Source of the DNA: Microbacterium esteraromaticum
GTDB taxonomy: Bacteria > Actinomycetota > Actinomycetes > Actinomycetales > Microbacteriaceae
Direction: 5' to 3'
NCBI RefSeq assembly: GCF_900163815.1
Contig: NZ_FUKO01000019.1
Coordinates: forward strand, 496,001-560,000
DNA: 64,000 bases
Shown here: positions 52,477 through 61,950 of the stretch, one piece after another
Layout: each line of letters begins with the position of its first letter
Position numbering within the stretch: position 1 is the first letter of the stretch
Notes under the pieces: model-generated
The model's database searches: none
The model's input: the letters and a program-made list of their open reading frames with translations, nothing else
Told to the model about the DNA's origin: nothing
Translations under genes and position numbers: made by a program

Positions 52477-53703
52477 TCAGGCGGCGTCTCCGACGAGGAT
52501 GGCCTCAGCGTCTTCACCCGCGCCCTGGCCGGCATCGTCGATGTGCGCGAGCACACGACGACCGAGCAGAACGGTCAGTGCAGCGATCAGCACCGATGTC
52601 GCGGCGAAGAAGTACGGCACGGTGTCGTTGAAGGCGTGTGCGAGAGCCGCAGCGATCGGCGGTGCCATTGCTCCGCCGATGAATCGCACGGCCGAGTAGG
52701 CGGAGGATGCCACGGAGCGCGGCAGATCAGTGGCTTCCATGACCGCTTCGGTGAGCACCGTGTTCATGATGCCCAGCAGCAGTCCTCCGACGATGATGGC
52801 GACGACCAGCGCTGCCGGATTGCCCACGACGAGGCCTGCGGCGATGAGATCGACCGCAAGCAGCGGCAGCATCGTCAGAATGATGGTCGTGCGCGCCAGC
52901 CGGCGCATCAGCACCGGGGCGACCCACACGCTGGTCACCGCAAGGCCGACGCCCCAGCCGAAGAACGTGAAGCCGATGCCCATCGCACCGAACCCGAGCG
53001 GGAACGGCGAGAACGCCAGCAGGACGAAGAAGCCGATGTTGTAGAACAGCGCCGCGACGGCGAGGATCGCCAGCGCCGGGCGGCCCAATGCGCGCAGCGG
53101 TGCGCTGAGCGGCATCGGCTGACGGGGGCTGGCTGGACCGCGCATCAACAGCAGAATCGCGACGAAGGCAATGGCCATCAGCACGACGACCCCGAAGAAT
53201 GGCGCCCGCCAGCTCTGTTCGCCCAGGAGTCCGCCGAGCAGGGGGCCGACTGCGATGCCGATGCCGAGCGCAGCCTCGTAGAGCACGATGGCTGCCGCGC
53301 TTCCGCCGGATGCGGCGCCGACGACCGTCGCGAGGGCGGTGGAGATGAATAGGGCGTTGCCTAGTCCCCAGCCCGCCCGGAACCCGATCACCATGTCGAC
53401 GCTGCCGCTCAGAGCGCACAGGAGGGCGAATGCGACGATCAGGCCCAAGCCGATGAGCAGTGTCGCCTTCGCGCCGATTCTGCTCGAGATCCAGCTGGTC
53501 ACGAGCATCGCAAGACCCGTCACGAGCAGGTAGCTGGTGAAGAGTAGCTCCGTCTCGACCGGAGACGCCTGCAGGGAGTCAGCGATCGCCGGAAGGATCG
53601 GGTCCACGAGCCCGATGCCCATGAATGCGACGACGCACGCGAATGCGACCGCCCATACTTGTGCTGGCTGACGCCATACCGATCCTGTGCGGGTCGCGCT
53701 CAT
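52477..53703 (-). CDS. MFS transporter (drug:H+ antiporter type) controlled by MarR
   Basis: A 408-residue major facilitator protein with 12 hydrophobic segments. FMGIGLVDPILPAIADSL in the first loop and LVTSWISSRIGAKATLLIG match Bmr/DHA1-type efflux pumps. It overlaps the marR stop by four bases, so the regulator and pump are one transcript. Export of a toxic compound sensed by MarR is the likely role; the compound is unknown. Confidence 0.87.
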   Translation of the reverse strand: MSATRTGSVWRQPAQVWAVAFACVVAFMGIGLVDPILPAIADSLQASPVETELLFTSYLLVTGLAMLVTSWISSRIGAKATLLIGLGLIVAFALLCALSGSVDMVIGFRAGWGLGNALFISTALATVVGAASGGSAAAIVLYEAALGIGIAVGPLLGGLLGEQSWRAPFFGVVVLMAIAFVAILLLMRGPASPRQPMPLSAPLRALGRPALAILAVAALFYNIGFFVLLAFSPFPLGFGAMGIGFTFFGWGVGLAVTSVWVAPVLMRRLARTTIILTMLPLLAVDLIAAGLVVGNPAALVVAIIVGGLLLGIMNTVLTEAVMEATDLPRSVASSAYSAVRFIGGAMAPPIAAALAHAFNDTVPYFFAATSVLIAALTVLLGRRVLAHIDDAGQGAGEDAEAILVGDAA

Positions 53704-54158
53704 GCGCTTTCTCCTGTCGATTGAAGTGCGAAATTCTTCTGGTGCTCCTGGGTGTGCGCACCGAGGATCTCCGCGGTGCGTTGCAATGCTCGCCAGTCGT
53801 CAGCGCTGAGGGCGGCGAAACGGGGCGCGAGAGTCTCGCGCAGTTCCACCTGCCAGGTGTGCAGAGCAGCTGAGCCGGCTGCGGTCACGTCGACCAGCGT
53901 CGCCCGTGAGTCGGCCGGGTCGGGAGAGCGGGTGACGAGGCCAGCCTGCTCCAGTGCGCCGACCAGGCGAGTCATGCCCGGTTGGGTCGTCCGGGTTGCC
54001 TGGGCCAGAGCGCCCAGACGCATCCCGCCGTGCTGCTCGAGGATGCTGAGGGTGCGCCACTGTGCTGAGGGCGTCTCGTTCCCGGCTTCTTGTGCGGCAA
54101 TACGAGCCAGCGCGTGCGCGGAGAGGATGATCGAGCTCACGACGTCAACCTTTTGCAT
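53700..54158 (-). CDS. MarR family regulator
   Basis: A 152-residue winged-helix repressor. SAQWRTLSILEQHGGMRLGALAQATRTTQPGMTRLVGALEQAGLVTRSPDPADSRATLVDVTAAG is the DNA-binding domain (about 30-98). MarR proteins release DNA when a phenolic or similar ligand binds. Its promoter contains a direct repeat that overlaps the -10, implying autoregulation together with the downstream pump. Confidence 0.9.
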   Translation of the reverse strand: MQKVDVVSSIILSAHALARIAAQEAGNETPSAQWRTLSILEQHGGMRLGALAQATRTTQPGMTRLVGALEQAGLVTRSPDPADSRATLVDVTAAGSAALHTWQVELRETLAPRFAALSADDWRALQRTAEILGAHTQEHQKNFALQSTGESA

Positions 54159-54182
54159 ATCACCAAGTATATATCACCTGGT
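54157..54182 (-). promoter_or_regulatory. marR promoter with overlapping operator
   Basis: The minus-strand -10 TATACT (54166-54171) ends 7 nt before the ATG at 54158. ATATCACC repeats directly at 54157-54164 and 54171-54178 on the plus strand, and ACCA/TGGT flank the core. A repressor here would block its own start. Confidence 0.55.
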
Positions 54183-54201
54183 ATGTATGCGCAAAGTCGG
54201 C

Positions 54202-54230
54202 TTGACGAATCGGTAGCATCCGCATACGCT
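54202..54230 (+). promoter_or_regulatory. Promoter of the liv-type operon
   Basis: TTGACG (54202-54207), a 17-nt spacer and TACGCT (54225-54230), close to the sigma-A consensus. The start would fall near 54237, leaving a leader of about 55 nt. Confidence 0.7.
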
Positions 54231-54290
54231 TCCAGTTACCTGAATCGGGTTTCATGTTTCCCGACCTTCCAACGTTGAAAGGCTCTGCAG

Positions 54291-55478
54291 ATGCGGGTTT
54301 CGAAGAAGTTGCTCATCGGCTCGGTGCTCGCCACCGCTGCCCTCGTTCTCTCGGCCTGCGCACCGCAGGCAGACGCCGGACCCTCTGAAGGCGGTGACAC
54401 AGGCCCGGAAGAGGTGCGAGTCGGCGTCATCACCAGTGAAACCGGCCCGCTCGCCGGGTACGGCAAGCAGTATCTCGACGCCTTCGCTGTCGGTCTCGAC
54501 TACGCCACCGACGGCACCGGCGAGGTCGATGGCATCAAGATCGTCATCGAGAATCGTGACGACGCGGGTGACCCCGACACGGCGGTGACCGCGGCCAAGG
54601 AACTGATCGGCGATGGCGTCAACATCCTGATGGGCAGCGCTTCCTCCGGTGTCGCGCTCGCGATGGCCGAGCAGGCAGCGCAGAACAAGGTGCTCTTCAT
54701 CTCCGGCCCGGCGGCTGCCGACGCGATCACGGGGATCAACGACTACACCTTCCGCTCCGGTCGCCAGTCCGCACAGGACGTCGCCACGGCGGGTACCTTC
54801 CTGGACGACATCCAGGGCAAGAAGGTCGTCGTGTTCGCGCAGAACAATGCCTTCGGACAGGGCAACGTCGCTGCGGTCGACGCCATCCTCGGAGGCAAGG
54901 GAGCGACCGTGGATTCGGTGCTCGTCGCCGAGGACGTCACCGAGTTCACTCCGTTCGCGCAGCAGGTGCTGTCTGCCTCCCCCGACCTCGTCTTCGTCGC
55001 GTGGGCAGGAGCCACTTCCGGAGCCATGTGGCAGGCGATGAGCCAGCAGGGCGTCCTCGACGAGACCCCGGTCGTCACCGGTCTCGGCGATAGCTCCACC
55101 TTCGGCGCCTATGGCGTCGCCTCGGAGCAGATCAACTTCCTCAACCACTACTTCGGCGGAGCCACCGACAACAAGGTCAACACCGCGATGATCGAAGGCC
55201 TGGAGAAGGCAGGCGCCGAGCCCGACCTGTTCAGCCCGGACGGCTTCAACGCGGCCATCATGCTCGTGCAGGCCATCAAGGAGGGCAAGGGCGACGTGGA
55301 CGCCATGATCGCCGCACTCGAGGGCTTCGAGTTCGAGGGACCCAAGGGCGCGAACACCGTGCGCGCTGATGACCACGCGCTGCTCCAGGACATGTTCCAG
55401 GTGAAGCTCGTCGCCGAGGGCGACTCGTTCATCGCCGAGCTCGTCGCGACCGCCCCGGCCGCTGACGTCGCTCCGTGA
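54291..55478 (+). CDS. livK: ABC transporter substrate-binding lipoprotein (LivK-like)
   Basis: A 395-residue lipoprotein. The signal peptide ends in the lipobox LSAC (Cys23). The body is the periplasmic-binding type-6 fold: VRVGVITSETGPLAGYGKQYLDAF, DPDTAVTAAKELI, GSASSGVALAMAEQAAQNKVLFISGPAA, and so on. These proteins bind branched-chain amino acids or other carboxylates. The linked enzymes point to a hydroxy- or keto-acid, which is inference. GAAAGG precedes the ATG by 8 nt. Confidence 0.92.
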   Translation: MRVSKKLLIGSVLATAALVLSACAPQADAGPSEGGDTGPEEVRVGVITSETGPLAGYGKQYLDAFAVGLDYATDGTGEVDGIKIVIENRDDAGDPDTAVTAAKELIGDGVNILMGSASSGVALAMAEQAAQNKVLFISGPAAADAITGINDYTFRSGRQSAQDVATAGTFLDDIQGKKVVVFAQNNAFGQGNVAAVDAILGGKGATVDSVLVAEDVTEFTPFAQQVLSASPDLVFVAWAGATSGAMWQAMSQQGVLDETPVVTGLGDSSTFGAYGVASEQINFLNHYFGGATDNKVNTAMIEGLEKAGAEPDLFSPDGFNAAIMLVQAIKEGKGDVDAMIAALEGFEFEGPKGANTVRADDHALLQDMFQVKLVAEGDSFIAELVATAPAADVAP

Positions 55479-55497
55479 CCCGAAGGAATCACACCGC

Positions 55498-56274
55498 ATG
55501 AATACCCCAGTCCCGCCCCTCGGCGGAGCCGCATTGCGAGTCGAAGGCCTCGGGCTCGACATCGGGGGAGCGACGATCCTCAAGGACGTTGACCTCGATG
55601 TCGCCCCCGGAGCACTCGTCGGAGTGATCGGCCCCAACGGTGCAGGCAAGACCACGCTGTTCAACGCCGTCTCCGGAGTGATCCGGCCGACCGCCGGCCG
55701 CATTCTCCTCGACGGTGTCGACATCACTCGCGACAGCGTGCCGCAGCGTGCACGGGCGGGACTGGGGAGAACCTTTCAGACATCGAGCCTGTTCCCACAG
55801 CTCTCCGTGCGCGAGAACGTGCGCATCGCCGTGCAAGCGGCAGAGGGGGGCAGCTATTCGCTGTTCCACTTCCCGAAGAAGACGGATGCCGCCAGCATCC
55901 GCGCTGAGGAACTGCTGCGCTCTGTGGGCCTTGCGCACCACCTCGACTCCCGGGCCGGCGACATCGGGCACGGCGACAAGCGCAAGCTCGAGATCGCCGT
56001 GCTGCTGGCCACCCGCTCGCGCCTGGTGCTGCTGGATGAGCCGATGGCGGGCGTCGCTTCCGGCGACGTCGCCGGGCTCGTCGACAGCATCCGCGGACTG
56101 CAGCGCGAGACGGGCTGCACCGTGCTGATGGTGGAGCACCACATCGAGGTCCTGATGGGCCTCGTCGACCTCGTCGCCGTGATGTACTTCGGCAACATCA
56201 TCGCGGTCGACACACCGCAGCAGATCATGGAGAACCCCACTGTGCAGAGTGCCTACCTGGGAACGAGCGCATGA
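55498..56274 (+). CDS. livG: ABC transporter ATP-binding protein (LivG-like)
   Basis: A 258-residue ATPase. Walker A is GPNGAGKT (45-52), the signature region reads IGHGDKRKLEIAV (a LivG-type variant of LSGGQ), and Walker B is LVLLDEP. It is the larger of the two ATPases of a HAAT-family importer. It begins 19 bases after the binding protein gene and overlaps the next by four. Confidence 0.94.
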   Translation: MNTPVPPLGGAALRVEGLGLDIGGATILKDVDLDVAPGALVGVIGPNGAGKTTLFNAVSGVIRPTAGRILLDGVDITRDSVPQRARAGLGRTFQTSSLFPQLSVRENVRIAVQAAEGGSYSLFHFPKKTDAASIRAEELLRSVGLAHHLDSRAGDIGHGDKRKLEIAVLLATRSRLVLLDEPMAGVASGDVAGLVDSIRGLQRETGCTVLMVEHHIEVLMGLVDLVAVMYFGNIIAVDTPQQIMENPTVQSAYLGTSA

Positions 56275-56981
56275 CCGCCCCCATCCTTCAGGTGCGGAAT
56301 CTGCGCGCATCCATCGCGGGTCAGCAAGTCGTCGAAGACGTCAGCTTCGACGTGCCGGCAACCGGCATCACCGCAGTTCTCGGACGCAACGGAGCGGGCA
56401 AGACTTCGACGCTGCGCGGCATTCTCGGACTCATCTCCCGCAAGGGCGAGGTGCTGCTCGATGGTGAGCGCATCGACAACCTCAGCACGCACCGCATCGT
56501 GCAACGCGGCGTCGGCTACGTGCCGGAGGACCGCGAGGTGTTCGCCGGGCTCACCGTCGCCGAGAACCTGGCGCTCGCCGAGCGTCAGCGCGAGCCGCGT
56601 CGCGAGTTCGTCGCCGAGCTCTTCCCCGACCTCGTCGCGCGCCGTGATCAGCGCGCGGGCACGCTTTCCGGCGGTCAGCAGCAGATGGTGTCGGTGGCGC
56701 GATCACTGCTGAACGACAATCGCCTGCTTCTTGTGGATGAACCCACCAAGGGTCTCGCCCCGAAGATCGTCACCGAAGTCGCCGATGCACTCGCCGAAGC
56801 GGCGACGATCGTGCCGATGCTGCTGGTCGAGCAGAACCTTGAGGTCGTGCGCCGACTGGCCGATAAGGCCATCGTGATCGCCGGCGGCCGCGTCGTGTAC
56901 ACCGGCCGCGCGGTCGACATCCTCGATGACCCGGAACTCACCCGGCGCCTGCTCGGCGTCAGTGCGGAGGCACACGCATGA
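56271..56981 (+). CDS. livF: ABC transporter ATP-binding protein (LivF-like)
   Basis: A 236-residue ATPase with GRNGAGKTS (Walker A), LSGGQQQMVSVARSLL (signature) and LLLVDEPTKGLAPKI (Walker B). With LivG it powers the importer. The last four bases overlap livH. Confidence 0.94.
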   Translation: MTAPILQVRNLRASIAGQQVVEDVSFDVPATGITAVLGRNGAGKTSTLRGILGLISRKGEVLLDGERIDNLSTHRIVQRGVGYVPEDREVFAGLTVAENLALAERQREPRREFVAELFPDLVARRDQRAGTLSGGQQQMVSVARSLLNDNRLLLVDEPTKGLAPKIVTEVADALAEAATIVPMLLVEQNLEVVRRLADKAIVIAGGRVVYTGRAVDILDDPELTRRLLGVSAEAHA

Positions 56982-57853
56982 GCACCCTGATCCTCACCCT
57001 CATCATCGGGCTCGGGCTCGGCGCGCTGTACTTCCTCGTCGCCAGTGGCCTCAGCCTCATCTATGGCCTCATGCACGTGCTGAACTTCGCGCACGGTGCC
57101 TTCCTGACCCTCAGCGCCTTCGTCGGATGGACCTTCGCGCAGATGATCGGCGCCTCGACCTGGAGCGGCTTCCTACTGTCGATCCTCGTCGGGGCGCTCG
57201 TCGGGGCGCTGTTCGCCGCCCTCACCGAGCTCCTGCTCATCCGTCCGCTCTATGAACGTCATATCGAGCAAGTGCTGGTCACGGTGGGGCTCTCCTTCGC
57301 CGCGATCGCACTGTTCGAGGGCGTCTGGGGCACCGACCCCATCACGATCGCGGGGCCGGCCTGGCTCAGCCAGACCACTCCGGTGCTCGGCGCCAGCATC
57401 CCGAACAAGTACTGGGTGCTGATCATCGCTGCGGGCCTCGTGCTCGCCGGCCTCGTGCTGTTCCTGAAGAAGACGCGCTACGGGATGATCATCCGCGCCG
57501 GGGTCGAGAACCGCGCGATGGTCACGGCGCTCGGCATCGATGTGCGCCGCTCGTTCACCCTGGTGTTCGCCATCGGAGGGGCCGCGGCCGGCATCGGCGG
57601 CGTGCTGGCCATGCACGCCATGACCTACGTCTCGGCGCACCTCGGCTCGACTCTGCTGATCTTCGCCTTCATCGTCACGGTCGTCGGCGGACTGGGCTCG
57701 CTCACGGGCGCCGCCATCGCCTCCGTCCTGGTGGCCGTGCTGCAGCAGGTTGCCAACACCTACCTCGGCGGTACCGGCGACTTCATCGTCGTGATCCTGC
57801 TCGCCATCGTCCTGCTGGTTCGCCCTGCAGGCCTCATGGGAAAGAAGGCCTGA
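56978..57853 (+). CDS. livH: Branched-chain amino acid-type ABC permease (LivH-like)
   Basis: A 291-residue permease with eight hydrophobic segments. ALYFLVASGLSLIYGLMHVLNFAHGAFLTL is the LivH signature, and the EENRAMVTALGIDV-type loop (ENRAMVTALGIDVRRSFTLVFAIG) contacts the ATPase. It is one half of the membrane channel. Confidence 0.93.
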   Translation: MSTLILTLIIGLGLGALYFLVASGLSLIYGLMHVLNFAHGAFLTLSAFVGWTFAQMIGASTWSGFLLSILVGALVGALFAALTELLLIRPLYERHIEQVLVTVGLSFAAIALFEGVWGTDPITIAGPAWLSQTTPVLGASIPNKYWVLIIAAGLVLAGLVLFLKKTRYGMIIRAGVENRAMVTALGIDVRRSFTLVFAIGGAAAGIGGVLAMHAMTYVSAHLGSTLLIFAFIVTVVGGLGSLTGAAIASVLVAVLQQVANTYLGGTGDFIVVILLAIVLLVRPAGLMGKKA

Positions 57854-57855
57854 GC

Positions 57856-58956
57856 ATGCGCACCGCATCCCGCTGGATTCCGCTCGCCGTCGGCATTGCG
57901 CTGGTGGCCGTCCTGGCCGTCCTTCCGCTGCTGAACCTCTCCATCCCCGGCGTCCTTCCCGGGGCGACCTATACCCCCGGATCGCTTGCGCTGATGTCCC
58001 TGTGCATGGTGTTCGCAGCCCTTGCGCTGTCGTACAACCTGCTGCTGGGCACTGCGGGCATGCTGTCGTTCGGTCACGCGCTGTACTTCGGTGCCGGCGC
58101 CTACGGGCTCGGGATCCTTTTGAAGGCCGCTGACCTCCCGCTCGTGCCCGGCGTGTTCGCGGCACTGCTGGGCGGTATCGTCATCGCCGTCGTCACCGGC
58201 GCCGTGGCGATGCGCGTCAATGGCATCCCGTTCGCGATGGTGACGCTCGCCTTCGCGCAGGCCGGGTCCGTTCTCGTGCGCCGCAACCAGGCCGTCACCG
58301 GCGGAGAAGAGGGACTCGGGCTGAACACGCAGGGCGTTCCGGATTGGCTCGTCGGCGTGGTGAACACCCGCAACCTCTACTGGATCTCCCTCGCGGTGGT
58401 CGTCATCGTCTATCTCATCGTGCTCTGGGTCGATCGTTCTCGTCTCGGGCACCTCGCTGCGGCGGCACGCGAGAACGACCTGCGCGTGCGCGTGCTCGGG
58501 CTGCACCCGTCGCGTGCGAAGCTGCTCGTCTTCGTGATCGCGGGTCTGTGCGCATCGCTGGCCGGAATGGCCTATCTCCTGCTGCAGTCGGGCACGCAGC
58601 CCAGCGCGGTCGGCGCCGATCTGACGATCACCGTGCTGGTCATGGTCGTCCTCGGTGGCGTCGGGTTCCGCTGGGGTGCCATCCTCGGTGGTGTACTCTA
58701 TACGATCCTCGATCAGCGACTCACCGTGCTCGCGCGCGCCGATGCGATCCGCGAGCTGCCCGATGTGCTGCGCGTGCCGCTGTCGGAGCCGCTGTTCATC
58801 CTCGGCGTGCTGTTCATCCTCGTGGTGATGTTCCTGCCCGGTGGCATCGCCGGCACGGTCGACTCGCTGTGGCGACGTCGTCGCGGCAAGGCGGCGCCCG
58901 TCGTCGGACTCGAGGCGATGGAAGACGACCGCGTGTTCGAAGAAGCGACGAGATGA
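57856..58956 (+). CDS. livM: Branched-chain amino acid-type ABC permease (LivM-like)
   Basis: A 366-residue permease, the second half of the channel. The LSYNLLLGTAGMLSFGHALYFGAGAYG block is typical, and the coupling loop is ENDLRVRVLGLHPSRAKLLVFVIAG. It starts two bases after livH and overlaps the ligase gene. The C-terminal 40 residues are charged. Confidence 0.92.
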   Translation: MRTASRWIPLAVGIALVAVLAVLPLLNLSIPGVLPGATYTPGSLALMSLCMVFAALALSYNLLLGTAGMLSFGHALYFGAGAYGLGILLKAADLPLVPGVFAALLGGIVIAVVTGAVAMRVNGIPFAMVTLAFAQAGSVLVRRNQAVTGGEEGLGLNTQGVPDWLVGVVNTRNLYWISLAVVVIVYLIVLWVDRSRLGHLAAAARENDLRVRVLGLHPSRAKLLVFVIAGLCASLAGMAYLLLQSGTQPSAVGADLTITVLVMVVLGGVGFRWGAILGGVLYTILDQRLTVLARADAIRELPDVLRVPLSEPLFILGVLFILVVMFLPGGIAGTVDSLWRRRRGKAAPVVGLEAMEDDRVFEEATR

Positions 58957-60536
58957 TGGACGCCGCGGCCGGGCCGCACACCATCGGGCGGTGGCTGCAC
59001 GATCGGGCAGTCTCCGCGCCGGAGCACATCGCTGTCGACGACCGCGGCGTGCGCACCGACTACCGCACGCTGGCCGCGCGGGTCACCGCTCTCGCCGACC
59101 GGCTGACCGGTGCGGGGTACGGCGCCGGTCAGCGCGTCGCCACCGTCTCGGGCAACTCCACCGACCATGTCGTGGCGTTCTTCGCCTGCGCAGAATTGGG
59201 GATCGCCTTCCTGCCGCTGTCCTGGCGGCTGACCCCGGCGGAGCTGTCCGATCTGATCACGCGATCAGACCCCGCGCTGCTGCTGATCGAAGACGAGCAT
59301 GCCGCCCTCACCACGGCAGCGCTCGAGCACGCAACGGCGCATCCGACTCACGTTCCGCTGGGAGTGGCCGGTGTCGAGGCAGACGTGCCGCCTGCCGGCA
59401 TCCGATCGCCCCGGCGCGCCGCGCGCGACGACGACCCGCTGCTGATCATCTACACCTCTGGCAGCGAGGCTGCGCCCAAGGGCGTCGTACTCACCCACGA
59501 GAACTGCTTCTGGAACAACCTCGCTCTCGATCGGGCGATGCCGGTGTCAGCAGACGACGTGGTGCTCTCGATGCTGCCGCAGTACCATGTCGCGGCATGG
59601 AACGTGCAGCCGCTGCTGGCCTGGTGGCGGGGTGCGACCGTCGTGCTGGAGCGCTCGTTCGACCCCGGGCGCGTGCTGCAGCTCATCGTCGACCGTGGTG
59701 TCACCACGATGATGGGCGTGCCGACGCAATACCGGATGCTGTGTCAGCATCCGCTCTGGGAATCCGCGGATCTCTCATCGCTGCGCCGCATCGTCGCCGG
59801 CGGTGAGACTGTTCCCGAGGGTCTCGCATCGACGTGGGCCGCTCGCGGTCTCGCCTTCACACAGGGATACGGCCTCACCGAAGCGGGCCCCAACGTGCTG
59901 TACCTCTCCGCTGACCTCATCGCCCAGCATCCGGCTGCGGTCGGCCGGCCCTACCCCGGGGTGGACGTGCGCATCGTCGACCCGGAATCGGAACTCGAAC
60001 TCGACGGTCCTGTCACGGGAGAGCTGTGGGTGCGCGGGGCGAGCATCTTCGCCGGGTATCTCGACGATGCCGAAGCGACGGCCCGCGCGATGCACGGCGA
60101 ATGGCTGCGCACCGGTGACCTCGTGCACCGCGATGCGCAGGGCATTCACCGAGTGGTCGACCGCCTGAAGGAGATCTACGTCTCCGGCGGCGAGAACGTC
60201 GCACCAGCCGAGGTCGAACGCGCGCTGCGACGGCATCCGCTCGTCTCGGCATGCGCGGTGGTGGGAGCACCGGACCCGGTATGGGGCGAGCGCGGCGTCG
60301 CATTCGTCGTCGCCGACGCTCCCGTGTCTGCTGAGGAGCTTCGCACCTTCGCCGCCGAGCGCCTCGCCAATTTCAAACTTCCCGCACGGTTCGTCTTCGT
60401 CGACGAGCTGCCGCGTTCTGCGATCGACAAGGTGGCCAGGGCGGCCTTGCGCGAAAGAGCGCGCCACCTCATGACCCAGCAGTTCTCCACAGAACCGCGC
60501 ACCACAGGCCCGTACGCTTCGGAGGCGACCTCATGA
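58953..60536 (+). CDS. AMP-binding acyl-CoA ligase-like enzyme
   Basis: A 527-residue ANL-superfamily enzyme that activates a carboxylic acid as acyl-AMP and acyl-CoA. The motifs run in order: LLIIYTSGSEAAPKG (P-loop), GYGLTEAGPNV, GELWVRG, WLRTGDLVHRDAQGIHRVVDRLKEIYVSGGENVAPAEVE, and the C-terminal LPRSAIDKVARAAL with the adenylation lysine. A short- or medium-chain acyl substrate fits the operon; the exact acid is unknown. The start ATG at 58953 overlaps livM. Confidence 0.9.
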   Translation: MMDAAAGPHTIGRWLHDRAVSAPEHIAVDDRGVRTDYRTLAARVTALADRLTGAGYGAGQRVATVSGNSTDHVVAFFACAELGIAFLPLSWRLTPAELSDLITRSDPALLLIEDEHAALTTAALEHATAHPTHVPLGVAGVEADVPPAGIRSPRRAARDDDPLLIIYTSGSEAAPKGVVLTHENCFWNNLALDRAMPVSADDVVLSMLPQYHVAAWNVQPLLAWWRGATVVLERSFDPGRVLQLIVDRGVTTMMGVPTQYRMLCQHPLWESADLSSLRRIVAGGETVPEGLASTWAARGLAFTQGYGLTEAGPNVLYLSADLIAQHPAAVGRPYPGVDVRIVDPESELELDGPVTGELWVRGASIFAGYLDDAEATARAMHGEWLRTGDLVHRDAQGIHRVVDRLKEIYVSGGENVAPAEVERALRRHPLVSACAVVGAPDPVWGERGVAFVVADAPVSAEELRTFAAERLANFKLPARFVFVDELPRSAIDKVARAALRERARHLMTQQFSTEPRTTGPYASEATS

Positions 60537-61201
60537 CCATTCACGCCGACACTCCTCCCGTCTCATCCGCCACCGGCCGGCCGCTGACCAAACGCGGTCA
60601 GGAGACCCGGCGCCGGCTGCTGGAGGCGGCTGAGCAGGTCTTCGCCGACCTCGGTTACCACGAGGCGTCGATTGTGAAGATCACCGAGCACGCCGGAGTC
60701 GCCCTCGGCACGTTCTACCTGTATTTCGACAGCAAGCAGTCGATCTTCGAAGCGCTCGTGATCGATTTGAACAGCCGAGTGCGCCACTCCATGTCGGAAG
60801 CCATGGCCGGGGCAACCAACCGCATCGAGGCGGAGGGGCTCGGCTTCGAAGGGTTCTTCAGGTTCACTGCAGAGCATCCGGCACTGTACCGGGTCGTGCG
60901 AGAAGCCGAGTTCGTCTCGCCTGCCACGCTGAAACTGCACTACGAGCGCATCGTCGACGGGTACCGGGCGGGTCTCGACGCCGCCCAGCGCGACGGCGAG
61001 ATCGCCGCCGAGCTCGACACGGAAGTCGTGGCCTGGGCGCTGATGGGCGCTGGAGAGCTGATCGGCATGCGGTATCTGCTCTGGGAGCGCGATGCCGAAG
61101 GCCGCCCGCCCGCAAAGATCGACCCGGCCGTACTGGCTGGCATGAGCGGATTCATTGCCCGGGCGCTGCGTCCGGACACCACGGAGGGGACAGACAGATG
61201 A
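60533..61201 (+). CDS. TetR family regulator within the catabolic operon
   Basis: A 222-residue regulator with the helix-turn-helix RRRLLEAAEQVFADLGYHEASIVKITEHAGVALGTFYLYFDSKQSIFEAL (about 25-75). It overlaps both neighbours by four bases. Being inside the operon suggests autoregulation of the whole unit. The C-terminal part has the fatty-acid-responsive TetR look, but no ligand can be assigned. Confidence 0.9.
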   Translation: MTIHADTPPVSSATGRPLTKRGQETRRRLLEAAEQVFADLGYHEASIVKITEHAGVALGTFYLYFDSKQSIFEALVIDLNSRVRHSMSEAMAGATNRIEAEGLGFEGFFRFTAEHPALYRVVREAEFVSPATLKLHYERIVDGYRAGLDAAQRDGEIAAELDTEVVAWALMGAGELIGMRYLLWERDAEGRPPAKIDPAVLAGMSGFIARALRPDTTEGTDR

Positions 61202-61950
61202 CCGAGCAGGATCTCACCGGTCGGCGAGCAGTGATCACCGGCGGTGCCAGCGGCATCGGCTTCGCCTGTGCACAGGAGTTCTCGCGCCGCGGAGCCCACG
61301 TCATCATCGCCGATCTGAACGGCGACGCTGCGCAGACCGCCGCTGACGAGGTCGGTGGTGAAGCCTGGGTGGTCGATCTGTCCGACACGCAGGCATTGGA
61401 TGCTCTGGCTCTGGACGCCGACATCCTCGTCAACAACGCCGGCATCCAGCGGGTAAGCCCGATCGTCGACTTCGACCCGGATGCATTCCGGCTCATCCAG
61501 CGGCTCATGCTCGAAGCGCCGTTCCTGCTGATGCGTGCGGTGCTCCCCGGCATGTACGACCGGGGCTGGGGGAGGATCGTCAACATCTCCAGTGTCCACG
61601 GTCTGCGCGCCAGTGCATTCAAGTCGGCGTATGTGGCCGCCAAGCACGGGATGGAAGGCCTGTCGAAGACCGCCGCGCTCGAGGGCGGATCGCACGGCGT
61701 GACCAGCAACTGCATCAACCCCGGCTACGTGCGCACCCCGCTCGTCGAGAAGCAGATCGCCGATCAGGCGCGGCTGCACTCTATACCCGAGAGCGAGGTG
61801 GTCGAGAAGATCATGCTGACCGAGAGTGCGGTCAAGCGGCTCGTCGAGGCGAGTGAAGTCGCCTCGCTCGCCGGGTGGCTCGTGTCGGATGCTGCCGGCA
61901 TGGTCACCGGCGCGTCGTACACCATGGATGGCGGATGGAGTGCTCGCTGA
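61198..61950 (+). CDS. 3-hydroxybutyrate dehydrogenase
   Basis: A 250-residue SDR. GGASGIG binds NAD(H). The catalytic Ser132, Tyr145 and Lys149 lie in ISSVHGLRASAFKSAYVAAKHG. The blocks VNNAGIQRVSPI, KTAALEGGSHGVTSNCINPGYVRTPLVEKQIADQA and the GGW ending are characteristic of NAD-dependent D-3-hydroxybutyrate dehydrogenases, which interconvert 3-hydroxybutyrate and acetoacetate. Other hydroxyacids remain possible. Confidence 0.87.
   Translation: MTEQDLTGRRAVITGGASGIGFACAQEFSRRGAHVIIADLNGDAAQTAADEVGGEAWVVDLSDTQALDALALDADILVNNAGIQRVSPIVDFDPDAFRLIQRLMLEAPFLLMRAVLPGMYDRGWGRIVNISSVHGLRASAFKSAYVAAKHGMEGLSKTAALEGGSHGVTSNCINPGYVRTPLVEKQIADQARLHSIPESEVVEKIMLTESAVKRLVEASEVASLAGWLVSDAAGMVTGASYTMDGGWSAR

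Noticed and set aside
54291-58956. A conventional leucine/isoleucine/valine importer as a firm call
   Set aside because: Family membership alone does not set the substrate, and the linked enzymes suggest a different acid, so only Liv-like names are used.
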